From Rutidosis leptorrhynchoides (Eukaryota > Streptophyta > Magnoliopsida > Asterales > Asteraceae), in the NCBI RefSeq assembly GCF_046630445.1, contig NC_092339.1, positions 77,704,001 to 77,768,000 on the forward strand: a stretch of DNA of 64,000 nucleotides. Reading direction: 5' to 3'. Within the stretch, counting starts at the first letter, position 1. Every line of letters begins with the position of its first letter. Under the pieces are notes generated by a model, which saw only the letters and a program-made list of their open reading frames with translations, was not told the origin of the DNA and searched no databases. This document shows, piece by piece, positions 23,049 through 35,558 of the stretch. A program made the position numbers and the translations under genes.

Positions 23049-23958
23049 TGTAGTGATTGTACATGCTGGTGTACGTTTCCGATTCTGTCTTCGTATTATC
23101 TTATATCTTTATCAAATAATATTAGTTTATCTATTATTTTATTTCTCATCATTCAACACTATATTGTGACAATTCTAATGAACATTGCTAAGTCATGCTC
23201 GTTTAAAACAGGCACATGAGATCTGCTCTATCATGTTAGAACAGGTTGATACGACTTGTGTTTTTATCTGGTCGTTTAGTTGATCCTATAGTGAAGCTGT
23301 GGCCGGACTTAATAAAGATGTCGAGTTCTAACCAAGTTCTTATATGGTGTATTAATAAAGTACGATTAAATAAATATGTTTTGGGCTTTGTTATTTTTCT
23401 AGTGAGAGTAGTAAAAGAAGCTCTTGTGACAATTTTGTTTTGGCTTTGGTGTTCATGTCCAGTAAAAGAAGCTTTGGTGGCAACAATTATGCTTGGATTT
23501 GGTGTTTATAAAATCTCTTGGGGTTTTTACATTTGCTCAATTTGCACTGAATTGCTTGTACCATAGAGGATCATTGAATATTATATATGTTGAAGGGAGA
23601 TTTGTTTCATCTAAATTCGTGTGCTGGTTTGAATTATTGACATTGAAACGTAATTTGTAAGACGTGGATTCTTTTTATGAAGTCTTCTAGTTGATGTTTA
23701 AGAATTTGAAATTGTTTTTTTTTTCTCCAGCTTTACATCTTCATAATTATGGACTGCTACTAGTATCACTTTTACATTCATCTCGTGGTTTTTTAAGGGT
23801 TTGAATTCTAAGGTTATAAAGGGTGTATCATTATCTTTTCACGCCTGTCCAAAACAAAAACTCTATTGTATCACCAGTGTCATAGTTCATCGAACAAAGA
23901 TTCTAGGTGTAGATAAGTCAGGCCGGTTGCAAGTTCTTCTGTAGCAGGTGGCCCGTAT
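23049..23958. other. Intergenic stretch without recognised genes
   Basis: T-rich low-copy-looking DNA. The AGTAAAAGAAGCT words (23408 and 23460) form a short direct repeat. ORFs here have no recognisable motif. Confidence 0.4.
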
Positions 23959-24037
23959 AGATCCATAAGCTCAATTGGTTAAGAGTGTCCATAAACTTTT
24001 GTATGGGAGGATGGTGGTTCAATTCCACCTGGATCTT
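23959..24037 (+). tRNA. tRNA-like sequence (pseudo-tRNA or SINE head)
   Basis: The acceptor stem AGATCCA (23959-23965) pairs perfectly with TGGATCT (24030-24036). The T-arm GGTGG-TTCAATT-CCACC is perfect and gives a B-box GGTTCAATTCC. A D-arm-like GCTCAATTGGTTAAGAGT follows the acceptor. The anticodon arm (TCCATA...TATGGG) encloses an 8-nt rather than 7-nt loop, so no anticodon can be assigned. It is therefore a degenerate tRNA or the Pol III head of a SINE. Confidence 0.55.
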
Positions 24038-25069
24038 CTCAAGACATAAGCGTTACAACGTAGCGTATAGCGCATTTCGGTTACTTTTTGTGATTAAATC
24101 CATCTTGTTTAAAGAATTTAAAGTATTACTAATACATTTTACCTCCCTTCTCTACCTTACATCATGTTTACTCATCAGATTAGATAATATAATAATAATA
24201 AATAATAATAATAATTTGAATTTGAATTAGTTGATGAATAATTTAGGTCACCTCTTTAACCTAAAGGCTAAATCTGTGTATACGCCGATTGTCTAACACC
24301 TTTCTGAACAGTTGAATCTGCCCGTTTGGATGGATGACCATGAAGAATTCTCAAAGTTGAAAGGTTCAGGATGTCTCTAAAGCTTCGAATTTTTAGCTTT
24401 AAAAGACAAATTGGCCTATGGTAACAACAGTTGGCACGATGGGAATCTGTATTACTGAGGCGGCAGTTGCTCTTGAGCCCGGAATCTGAATTACCGAAGG
24501 GTCTACCGTCTATAATCATCCAAGCTTGGAATCTAACTTTTCACTAAAATTTCTTGATATTTGAAGGGTCTATAATTTTACAAGACACTAGCTTGCCGAG
24601 CTTTTCTAGTTTAGACAAACTCACAAATTGCAAATGGTAAGTTACATAAATGATCCTTAATTAGTACGAGTAATATATTTATATTTTATTTATTTTCATA
24701 TTTCAATCAAACACGATGAATTTTCAGGGATTCAAACTCAGCCCGGCCAAAACGCAACACCAGCCGATTCATTGTATTATGCAACTGTGGTTGTTTTAGG
24801 ATATTCACAAGGTTTGAACTTTGGGGTAGGGTGCCATATTTTGTATATGTTTGTTTAAAGAATAGGGACAATGTTGTTCCAAATAGTATATGCCGATAAT
24901 AAATTAAGTGCTTAATCTTTGTTTTAACCTCCTAATCAACATGTCTAAGGTTTTTCGAACAATTAAAGAGTTTAATATGTTTAGGATTTATTAAATTCTT
25001 AATTAACTTGAAGGTACAATTATGTGTTAATTTGTTTCTTTGTATATGAGTTACTCTTTTACCAAAGAG
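24038..25069. other. Intergenic stretch without recognised genes
   Basis: AT-rich, with a short AATAATAAT run near 24190. No gene, element end or RNA could be supported. Confidence 0.4.
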
Positions 25070-25205
25070 TCAACGGCTTAGCGGTATCGATGTCACTCTT
25101 ACAATCTTGAGAAATTAGTGTTTGAGTCCTGCTTAGGACATTTCGTGATGTATGTATTCGTGTTAGTATTAGGTGGGTGGATGAGTTTACTTTTCAAAAA
25201 ATAAA
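25070..25205 (+). mobile_element. SINE-like tRNA-derived sequence
   Basis: Begins with an A-box-like CGGCTTAGCGGTATCGATG and has a B-box-like GTGTTTGAGTCCTGC about 50 bp later. It ends in an A-rich tail (CAAAAAATAAAATAA near 25195-25208). Spacing and order fit a short plant SINE. No clear target duplication was found, so limits are approximate. Confidence 0.45.
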
Positions 25206-25889
25206 ATAATACTGTATGAGTTACTATTTTGTTGACACAATAACTCAAATTAAATTTATGGGTTTTGTGAACAAGGAGAATGAAGATGAAAAGAAAAGGG
25301 AAGAGAAACATAATATTGACGGTCTCATGTGCAACATCATGGTGATTGTTTACGCAAGAAAAAAAGCTTAGGGATTGATCGTGTAATTTGTGAAAATCAC
25401 AGGGATTGTCCACGTAACTATGTCTAATTTCACTGATTGTTATTGACAGGGACCATTGGAGCAATTTGTGCAAACTACAGTGATCAATTACAAAAAAAAG
25501 TATAGGGACCTTGAGCGTAATCTAGGATAAACTACATGTACCAATCGAATAATTTTTTCATATCCAAATAAAAGTAATACTCTCACCATCCAACCATTAG
25601 TATTTCAAGTATGTTTATTACGTAGTAATTTTTTTAAAGACAAAATCACGTACCCATTACATTGCATTAATATTTATAGTAATCTATGAATATGTTCATA
25701 ACAAAATTTTAACCCTCAATCTCATAATTGAAAATGTCACCACGATCCGGCGAGTCTAAAAGCCTTTAGTTTTAAGAGTGTTTTTGTAGTTGGAGAAGAA
25801 TATTGATAGCTAGAACTCATTTTTGAAGTTTGAAGTTTATTATGCCCTGAACCGTTTAAAAGACTGATAGAATACATGATAAATAATTA
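25206..25889. other. Intergenic stretch without recognised genes
   Basis: No gene supported. The word GGGA(C/T)(C/T)-type spacing around 25320-25510 (repeated reference to CAGGGATTG/TAGGGACC) hints at an old degenerate repeat, but I cannot define it. Confidence 0.3.
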
Positions 25890-26466
25890 GAGCACTGGGA
25901 GTCATGGTGTTACTTCACTGTCGAGGAAATCCGACACCAGAGACAGCGACATCGTCCACTCTGTCTCGACCTTAAACCGGCGTTGACCTTCGTTGTTTTC
26001 AGCCACTGTGGCCCCATCGACATTGAACAATCAACCATATTTGTTTCTTTTTCTTTTTCCTTCTATTTTCTTTGCTTATTTTTTATTTTTGTTCTTGTTT
26101 TTGCATGTGTAGATCGAAGAAGATGATATAGTCAGATGGTGATGTATACGTAGTATTTTATTAGGTTAAAATATGAGCCAAAGGGCGTGGCCAATTTTTT
26201 TTTAAAATGGGCCGATTATTTTTTTCAAGTTGAGTTAAAAAAAAAAATTTATATTATTTGTAACTAAATAAATTAAATAATAGATAAAATGATTTTTATT
26301 GAATGAAATATAATAATTTATTTAATATATTAAAACTATTAAAAAATAATTAAGTAAAAAATTAGATATTGAAATTAGAGACTGAATGATTTCTCCTTGT
26401 TTTGATTTTAGTGTTAAATTTCAGTGTCTTAAAAGACACTGAAATTCGAATCATATCATAGTGCTC
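25890..26466. mobile_element. Harbinger/Tourist-like MITE
   Basis: 577 bp starting GAGCACTGGGAGT and ending CATAGTGCTC, with TTA on both flanks (25887-25889 and 26467-26469). The inverted termini are short (GAGCACT/AGTGCTC). Near the right end is a small palindrome, AGTGTCTTAAAAGACACT. There is no transposase ORF. Confidence 0.6.
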
Positions 26467-26760
26467 TTATATAAAGGGTATTGATGCGATTTATCATTTG
26501 ATAAACCATGAGTTCATTTTGAGTTTAACTTTTATTTAAGCTTATCGTTTTATCATAAATTCGAAGATATTGTCATTCAAACAATACAACTTTTAACTTA
26601 TGAAAAAAAACAATATAAAAGCTTTACTTAGTCATCTAATACCCTAATCTTTCAAACAACGTTAGCCGGGCTTGTTGGCACTCTTAATTGAACGAAACAA
26701 GTATCAATGTAAGAAATTTAAAAAGGAAATTAGTCAAAATGTCCCCATTTCCCAAACTAC

Positions 26761-27840
<1,080 letters not shown>

Positions 27841-28403
27841 GTCGTGATGTTGGTGTTGGTACTATTCCTTGAAACGATTGCGAGTTCGAATCGCTTCTTT
27901 GTTGACTAGCTTTCTACGCCCCAAAATTGCTCCATTTATTTCAAATTTGAAAATTGGGTTTTTGGAACTTGTGTTTGACACGCGTTGTATGGATTTTGGA
28001 AAGCATCCTTTTCGTTTGTAAACGGAGTAAATGGAGTTCATTGACTCGAGTGTGGATTGTATAAATAATTGAGATGGTTTGAATTATTTGGACTATTGAA
28101 ATTATTTTGGTTGATAAACTTTTTTTTTTTGTTAAGATTTGTTAGATTTATAAGCAATCTTGTGTCTGAAATCTTTTCTTCTAGAATCTTATGGCATGAT
28201 TAGTAATTGTGTAGGTGTAGGTGTAGCTGTTAAAAGGGATCATTGAAGACATTTCTGGAGATCTGGAGGGTTGTTCATGTCAATTGCTAATACTTGGTGC
28301 CTAAGGATATAGCTTTTCATTCTTCAGGGACTATTCTTGCCATATCAGATTTTATTTATACCCTCTCTAGGGTTCTGGAGATAATTAACACACACACACA
28401 CAC
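27841..28403. other. Intergenic stretch, left flank of solo LTR
   Basis: No gene supported. It ends in a short (CA)n run that served as the target of the solo LTR. Sequence on both sides of the LTR (CTAGGGTT and similar) looks like a single former low-copy locus. Confidence 0.45.
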
Positions 28404-28571
28404 TGTGACGACCCGGAAATTTCCGATCAAATTTAAAACTTAATCCTTATATGATTTCGACAAGATAAGCAAAGTCTGTATTATTGATTCTCAATATTTT
28501 TGAACTAATGTTATATATTCAGTTAACCTTTGACTATATACCGACGATTCACGAACATCTATTTGTAAATA

Positions 28572-28603
<32 letters not shown>

Positions 28604-28814
28604 AAGTTGGAATATTAATTATTAAAATTAATTATAAATAAATTGCAATGTGTATTTAAAAACTAATTTATGTATATTAAATAAAGATATATACATATAT
28701 ATATATATATATTCAAGTTATTTAGTATACGATAGTAACATTCGTTTATTGATTCGATTGATATTTAGATAAGTTAACTAAAACGTTTAGGATGAACAAG
28801 TAAAACACTAATTT

Positions 28815-28887
28815 GCTACAGTACCCGAAAAGCTACAGTGTTTTCGAAAACTACTATTTGCTACAGTAAAAATTATTTTGCTACAGT
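28815..28887 (+). repeat. Four GCTACAGT repeats in the solo LTR
   Basis: The 8-mer GCTACAGT occurs at 28815, 28832, 28860 and 28880, three times inside TTTGCTACAGTA, about 500-600 bp upstream of the TATA box. It could be an enhancer-like array; function unknown. Confidence 0.7.
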
Positions 28888-29339
28888 AAAACACTATTTC
28901 AAAATGAAAATGTATGTATATTTTACAAATGTTATAAAAATATAATATTAACTGAGATATAAAACGTTTTGATTTAAAATAATATTATTATATATTAAGA
29001 AGTTAATTTATAGAAGCAAATGACCAAAACACTCCAAAGTTCAAGATACGCTTTGATTAATATAGTTTATTGATAATTTAAGACTATATTTTGACAAAGG
29101 TACGAATTACGAAACGTAAAGTACAAGTTTTCTAAGCGTACGAAAGAACGTTCGAAAAACCGGAACCGGGACATAAGTCGAACGTAAACGTACAAGACAT
29201 CGGAACCAAAATTACGAGTTAACTAGGCACGAGAATATAATATAATATATAATTAATTAATATAAATTATATAAATTATATATTTATTTAATTATGTCGA
29301 CAAGCAAAACAACAAAACAACATGAGCTGTAAAAGCCAT

Positions 29340-29416
29340 CCCATGCGATCGCATGGGAAATGGCCTAGATAGCCATGCGATCGCATGGCAGTCTGGGTCA
29401 GGCACTCGCTATAAAT
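29340..29416 (+). promoter_or_regulatory. Twin palindromes and TATA box, solo LTR promoter
   Basis: Two perfect 18-bp palindromes, CCCATGCGATCGCATGGG (29340-29357) and GCCATGCGATCGCATGGC (29372-29389), sit 14 bp apart. A TATA box (TATAAAT, 29410-29416) follows 20 bp later. The arrangement is repeated in the Athila LTR (49611-49690) and before the Athila env-position gene (59575-59653). Confidence 0.8.
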
Positions 29417-29456
29417 TCGATCGATTTCTGGCTTCTTACACACACACTCATATCTA

Positions 29457-29569
<113 letters not shown>

Positions 29570-31536
29570 ATGTTATTATTAATATTATTATTATTAATCA
29601 TTATTATTATTAGGAGTACTAGTATTATTATTAGTATTATACATAAAATACTACGACGAGGTTATGAGCAAGATATTTCAAAACGAGTTTTTCGAGAGGG
29701 ATAGAGCTAAGGAAATTATGGGTTATAGCTATGGAGGTTATGAGTATTGTTCGGGGGTATGCTCGTGAAGTCAATCTAGTGTTTATCATTTCCATTGCGT
29801 CTACGTACTTTCCTGCAATATTGAATCACAATATTGATACTCGAGCATTCATATTTTACCTTTTATATATTAATAGTGTATCCATGTCTAGTGCTTGAGT
29901 ATATATGTTTATGCATGCTTGTATGCTAAATTTCGTCGTTAGATAATTTTATGATGAATCACGAATTTAATACATATACTACTGATATAAAGTATATGAT
30001 ATGCATGTTATTGGAAAGCTGGCGAAAAGTTAATAACTTTTCATTTAGAAATCGCGTGATTTCGATGAACGAATTAAAAGTTATGGTCAACTGAATTATG
30101 TTTGACGTTAATTGAAATTGTGTTTGAAACTGCAAATTAATATTTAAACAACTTGTCTATGAGATTGATAAATTGAATTTTTAGATATTACTAATCGAGT
30201 AAATGAATTTCTATATAAGGCACGTCTCGTTGAACAATTATCAAAGTTGACTGTTTTATCATATTTCAAAGCCTTATAAAAACTATAGTATGATTTTACA
30301 AGTATTGAGAAACTATATGAAATGTTAAAATATATTCAATTGCCATGATCATTCAAATATAATATAACTCCTGAAATAAATAATGTTTTGAGTTTGATAA
30401 ACTATAAATTCGTTCAATTATCAAGACTTATACTATGTTAATATAATAAACAAGTATAGATTTAAAGATCATATTGGGTCAGGTTGACTTTTGAGATGAT
30501 TTTGTTAACTTTTGCATGTTGGTCTCGAGCATTAGGATTGTGATACACTATGACTCGACCTAGCTTGTTAGACATGTATTGACCAACATATGTTCTCTAG
30601 GTTGAGATCTACGGTTATTTTGCATTCCGAGTTTCGGTCACATTTCGGTGAATGACCTTATGTGCTGCTAAGGTGAGTTTCATTTGCTCCCTTTTTAATT
30701 GCTTTTGCAATCTATATTTTTGGGCTGAGAATACATGCACTTTTATTTTAAACGCAATGGATACAAGTACATACTAAATTCTACATCGAGTTTGAACCGA
30801 AAATCCCTTAGCTTTGGTAACTAGTAACTGCCGGTTATAAGAACTGGTGGACGCGAATAGTGGTATATGGATCCATAGGGCTTGACATCCCCGTCTGTTC
30901 CAAGTATAGAAACCCTAGCATGAACTATAAAACAGGCGTATACTATTTGAGTTTAGTACACGTTGAATTGCGTGTATTGTACATGTTGGTTGCATGTATG
31001 TTAAAACAGGGGTACTTATTATAACGTTAAAGTTTAGTTGCCAGGGTGCTCAATCTTGTAGAATATTTTGATAAACATTTCTGGATGAAACAACTAAAAT
31101 CTTGTGATCCACCTTTATATACCGATTATGCGCAACATTAAAACTATGAACTCACCAACCTTTGTGTTGACACTTTTAAGCATGTTTATTCTCAGGTTAC
31201 TAGAAGTCTTCCGCTGTTTGCTTATACGTTATACAAGCTATGTGCATGGAGTCATACATGTTTTATTCAAGAAAACGTTGCATTCACAAAATCATTACTA
31301 TGTATCTTATTTTGACTGCATTATCAAAGGATGTAGTATTGTAAACTATTATTTACGGTGATTGTCTATATGTAGAAATCATCAAACGTCAAAAACCTTG
31401 GAATTTGATATTCAATTATGGTGTGCCTTTTCAAAAGAATGCAATGTTTACAAAACGTATCATGTAGAGGTCAGTACCTCACTGTGAAATCGATGAATGA
31501 TGTATTCGTCCAAATGGATTTGGACGGGTCATCACA

Positions 31537-32775
31537 CACACATATACGATTGAGAGCAGTTCTTTGATTTTGAGCTATTTCTAGGGTTTTCATTATCATC
31601 ATCATGGTGATTGAGTTTGATTCAGTTGATTCTTTTGATTTACATCTGTTTGTATGTTCTAAGTGTGTGATTCATTCATCTCTTATCTATCAAAACAGAT
31701 TCTCTTGTAATTTTGGTAATCGTTTGATTATGTTTGTGAGATTATTCTCAAATTCTTACAAGATTGTTGAGAGAATGAAGAGTAAAAGAAAAGAAATTGA
31801 TGTAAATACTAAAGTACTTTTGGTGATTTAAATAGATGTTAATTTTTATACTAAAAATAAAAAGAAATTCCAAACTATCCGTTGAACGAACAGTATTTGC
31901 AAACGGTCACCATTTTACGACGTCGAATACCTAACACCGAGACCAAAAGTTGGTCTTTGACAACGGTTTAACGTCAATCGCAGTCTAAGACATCATACTC
32001 TCGTCGTCGAATTTGAATTTACTTAACGGCGAAAAAATAGAAGCGACTCCGGGTGTTCTTATCACCTTAGCATGGAATATCAAAGATAAATAAGTATGTG
32101 TGCAATAGTGTCATACATGTTTTTTATAATATTGTGTATTTGATATTTGATTATAAATATATAAATATAACATATAGTAATAATTTTTTATATAGATTGA
32201 GAAATGATAATTTGTATTTGTATAGTTTTGATATTCCACTATTCAAACCAAAATAATTGTCGATTAGTATATTACGGAGTAGTTATTATTGAAAAATTAA
32301 ATAATTGTAGATTAGTTAGAAAAAATAATAAAATATAAAATTTGAAACACAAGCGAAACAGTAATAGTTTAGTATAGATTGAGGACCAATCTCAAAAATA
32401 TACAAAAAAGCACAAATACGAAATGGGGTAAAAAATAAAACAAAAATGGAAAACCAAGACAAAAGTTGAGTAGTAGTAGTAGTATTCTCATTATCCCCAC
32501 TTATCAACACACTGTCTTACAACCTCATTTCCTCCTCATCTTACTTGTTTTAAGTTCTTAACGCTTGCATGGTTTCCATAGCAACTTTCTCTTAATTTTT
32601 CTTGAGTTTATTCTCCTCTTCATTGTGATTTTTTTTTGTTGAGAATTTTCATATGGGTAATGATTTTTTTTTTTCATGAAGATTGAACAAATATTTATGT
32701 AACGCAAAAAAGATTAAATCTTTTTTGTGGGTTTGCTTTAGATGGTGAAAAATATTTGAGGGTTTTTTTTGGGAG
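31537..32775. other. Low-copy stretch between solo LTR and AT-hook gene
   Basis: A 75-codon ORF at 31604-31831 starts in a gene-like context (CTAGGGTTTTCATTATCATC, then ATG) but its protein is not recognised and may be fortuitous. From about 32515 the sequence becomes C/T-rich (ACAACCTCATTTCCTCCTCA), looking like the transcribed leader of the AT-hook gene at 32776. Confidence 0.4.
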
Positions 32776-33129
32776 ATGAAAAAGAAGAAGATAACAATGA
32801 AAACAAAAGAGTTATCCATAGCCATAGCAGAATCATCATCAGTGATTGGAGATGTACAAGTGGAACAGCAGCAGGTACAACAATTTACTCCCAGGAAGAG
32901 AGGTAGGCCTAGGAAAATAGTGGAGAAAGATGATTATGAAGATGAATTAGAGGAAGAAAAACATCAAGATTTCCAAGAAGAAATGGAGTCAATGAAAGCA
33001 AAGTCAAATAAAGAAAAGTCAAATGATGAATTGGTCAAAGAAGAAGCATCATCTTCTCCTCCTACTACAACTATTATTAGAACTAATAAAAAAAGTAGGA
33101 GAAAAAGCAAGCCAAGAAAGAGCTGCTAG
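32776..33129 (+). CDS. Small AT-hook protein, putative host gene
   Basis: 117 codons with one canonical AT-hook, TPRKRGRPRKIV (residues 38-49, RGRP core 42-45), which binds the minor groove of AT-rich DNA. An acidic stretch follows (DDYEDELEEE), then a Lys/Glu-rich middle, a Ser/Pro/Thr linker and a basic tail (NKKSRRKSKPRKS). It is probably nuclear. The ATG at 32776 is preceded by a pyrimidine-rich leader. A second in-frame Met at codon 8 is an alternative start. The frame is free of microsatellite origin and lies in one of the few stretches without retroelements. I cannot assign it to a named gene. It could also be one exon of a longer gene. Confidence 0.55.
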   Translation: MKKKKITMKTKELSIAIAESSSVIGDVQVEQQQVQQFTPRKRGRPRKIVEKDDYEDELEEEKHQDFQEEMESMKAKSNKEKSNDELVKEEASSSPPTTTIIRTNKKSRRKSKPRKSC

Positions 33130-34511
33130 AAGTTTGAAAAACTAAGAATCTTCCCTTTAATTATTTTGTCAAAGGGAAGCTTGGAAATTGTAATTTAATC
33201 TCTAATGTTTGGTTATTTGGATGATGTTATCATGATTTACTTGACTCGTATAATTTTTTTTTTTTTTTTGTCTATGTTTGATTTTAGAGAAACGATTGAT
33301 GCTATATGTGTTAGTAAATTAAATCAAGTTAACAAGAAGATTAGGACAATGACAAAATGAATGATGAAGCATTTGTAAAACAAAATTATATAACCAATTA
33401 CCAATTACCAATATATATGTTTTCTGTTAAAAACATAATTCAAGGCAACATTGTTAGGTTATTGATGATTAGATGATTAGATGATTAAAAATCTTATCTT
33501 ATCTACATATATATCGGGTATGACTTATTTTAAGGTTGAAAGGTTTTGGAGTCTTAAAAAGGTTAGTTTATCAAGAAGAGAAACGAAGATAGTGACCAAT
33601 CATAAAACAAGATATTTTTTGTCCCATTGAACTGCTCGAAATGGATTGTTTTTAGATATTCAAAAGAAACATGTACTATCAATTTAGTATTTTTTAAAAG
33701 TATGTTTTTCTTTGATAAAACCATGCATAATGTTTTTTCTTGTAACATTATTTTTATGTGATTATTTGCATTTACAAGATACAATAATTAAATGATCTTA
33801 TAAGCGCAATATCAAACACTCCTCATCTCTCTAACCTCTCCACAATACGCATATGAAATGCTAATTCCATACCAACTACTCGTATAACAGAAGCCTAATA
33901 TAATGGATAAATTCACCATCCTTTTAACTACTTTCACAATGAATATTAATTAAATTAAAAAGATATAATATACAACTCAATAATTCATATTTTTAATAGA
34001 TTTAATACAAGTGATACTGTAAAAATATCAACACCGGTGATAGAAATATAATCTAACTATATATAACTAAATTTTGATTCCTAATGCCATAAATTAGGTT
34101 ATTTAATTCATCCTTTTACCTAAGTTTTTAACCCATTATTAAGTATTAACCACTTTTAACCCATTATTAAGTATTAACCACATGGTAAATGTTAACTTTT
34201 AAATATAAAGTCTACAATTATTATTATGTGTAATATATTTATTTGACTCCATTCTTATTAATTTCCTCTAATTATTATTAAACTTTTCTTACCCATCCAT
34301 ATATGATTGATTTAGTTAAAAAAAAAAAAAATACCCACTTGAATTTAGTAAAAAAAATAAAAAATAACCCACTTGATCTTCACATTTAATAAAACAATGT
34401 ATATATTTAATAAATTTATAAACATTATGCAATGTCCCGTATGAATTTTAAAAAACCACCTCTTCCTCAATCTTCTCTAATCTCAGTTCACTGTATAAAC
34501 GCCACAATCAC
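33130..34511. other. Intergenic stretch 3' of the AT-hook gene
   Basis: No gene supported. A 28-bp unit with core AACCCATTATTAAGTATTAA is duplicated in tandem (34129-34180). The stretch ends at ATCAC (34507-34511), the candidate target duplication of element 2. Confidence 0.5.
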
Positions 34512-35275
34512 TGTGACAACTCGGAAAATTTCTGATCAAATTTAAACTTTATCTTTTTATTATTCCGACACGATAAGCAAAATTTGTTAAGTTGAATCTC
34601 AAGGATTTTAAACTGTGTTCATACATTCATTTAACCACGACCAAATTTTGACGATTCACGAACAATTATATAAATGAATTTTGACAAGCTTTAAAACTTT
34701 TGAAAATGAGTTTTAATATAACGGTTGACCACCCTGTTTGTCCGACGATTCACGAACGTCATAACTTGTGATAATTGTATATATATACATATACGAAAAC
34801 ATGCGAATAATATTTATATAAGATATGATAAAGATTTACTATTGAATGATGCAATTTCAAATTAAAATTTTTACGTATATAATCGTTTAATTTTTATGAT
34901 GTATTTTTTTTTAAATTATAAGAAAAACGCAATTAAATCAAAGATGTACAAGTTATAAAGTACAACGTACAACAACGTAACTTAAATAGTTGAATCGAAA
35001 TTAATTCATTTACTATTAATATGAATAGTAAATGAAACGAAATTAATTAATTTACTATTCACATGAAAGCAAATTATTAATTATAAGTTACATAAAATAC
35101 CCCTGAAGTATTTAAAAATACGACTTTTAAAATTTATTTTGATTCTTGTTACGAATTATTATAATTATTATATTATATATTTTTGTCCAGCCAAAAACTA
35201 GAAAAACACATATTACACGTACAAACTCTATATTACAAACCTTTCTACAACTAGTTTTATAAAGCTTAAGACCAA

Positions 35276-35344
<69 letters not shown>

Positions 35345-35525
35345 ATATAAAAAGTGGAATTTTTTTACTCATACTTTTACCCGTCAATTATTAGCAACAG
35401 AGTACGAAATACCAGTCCGTAAAAACTGTCGGTATAAAATGACAATGGCGACTTTACTATTTATGCACGTTTCCTATTTTTTTATTTAATATATTATTAT
35501 TATTACTACTTTATTATATTATATT

Positions 35526-35558
<33 letters not shown>

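Noticed and set aside
31104..31361. 85-codon ORF conserved at 37230-37487
   Set aside because: The two copies lie at the same place in two sister LTRs, so similarity follows from LTR identity. Differences include the reading of non-conservative changes, and no motif is visible.
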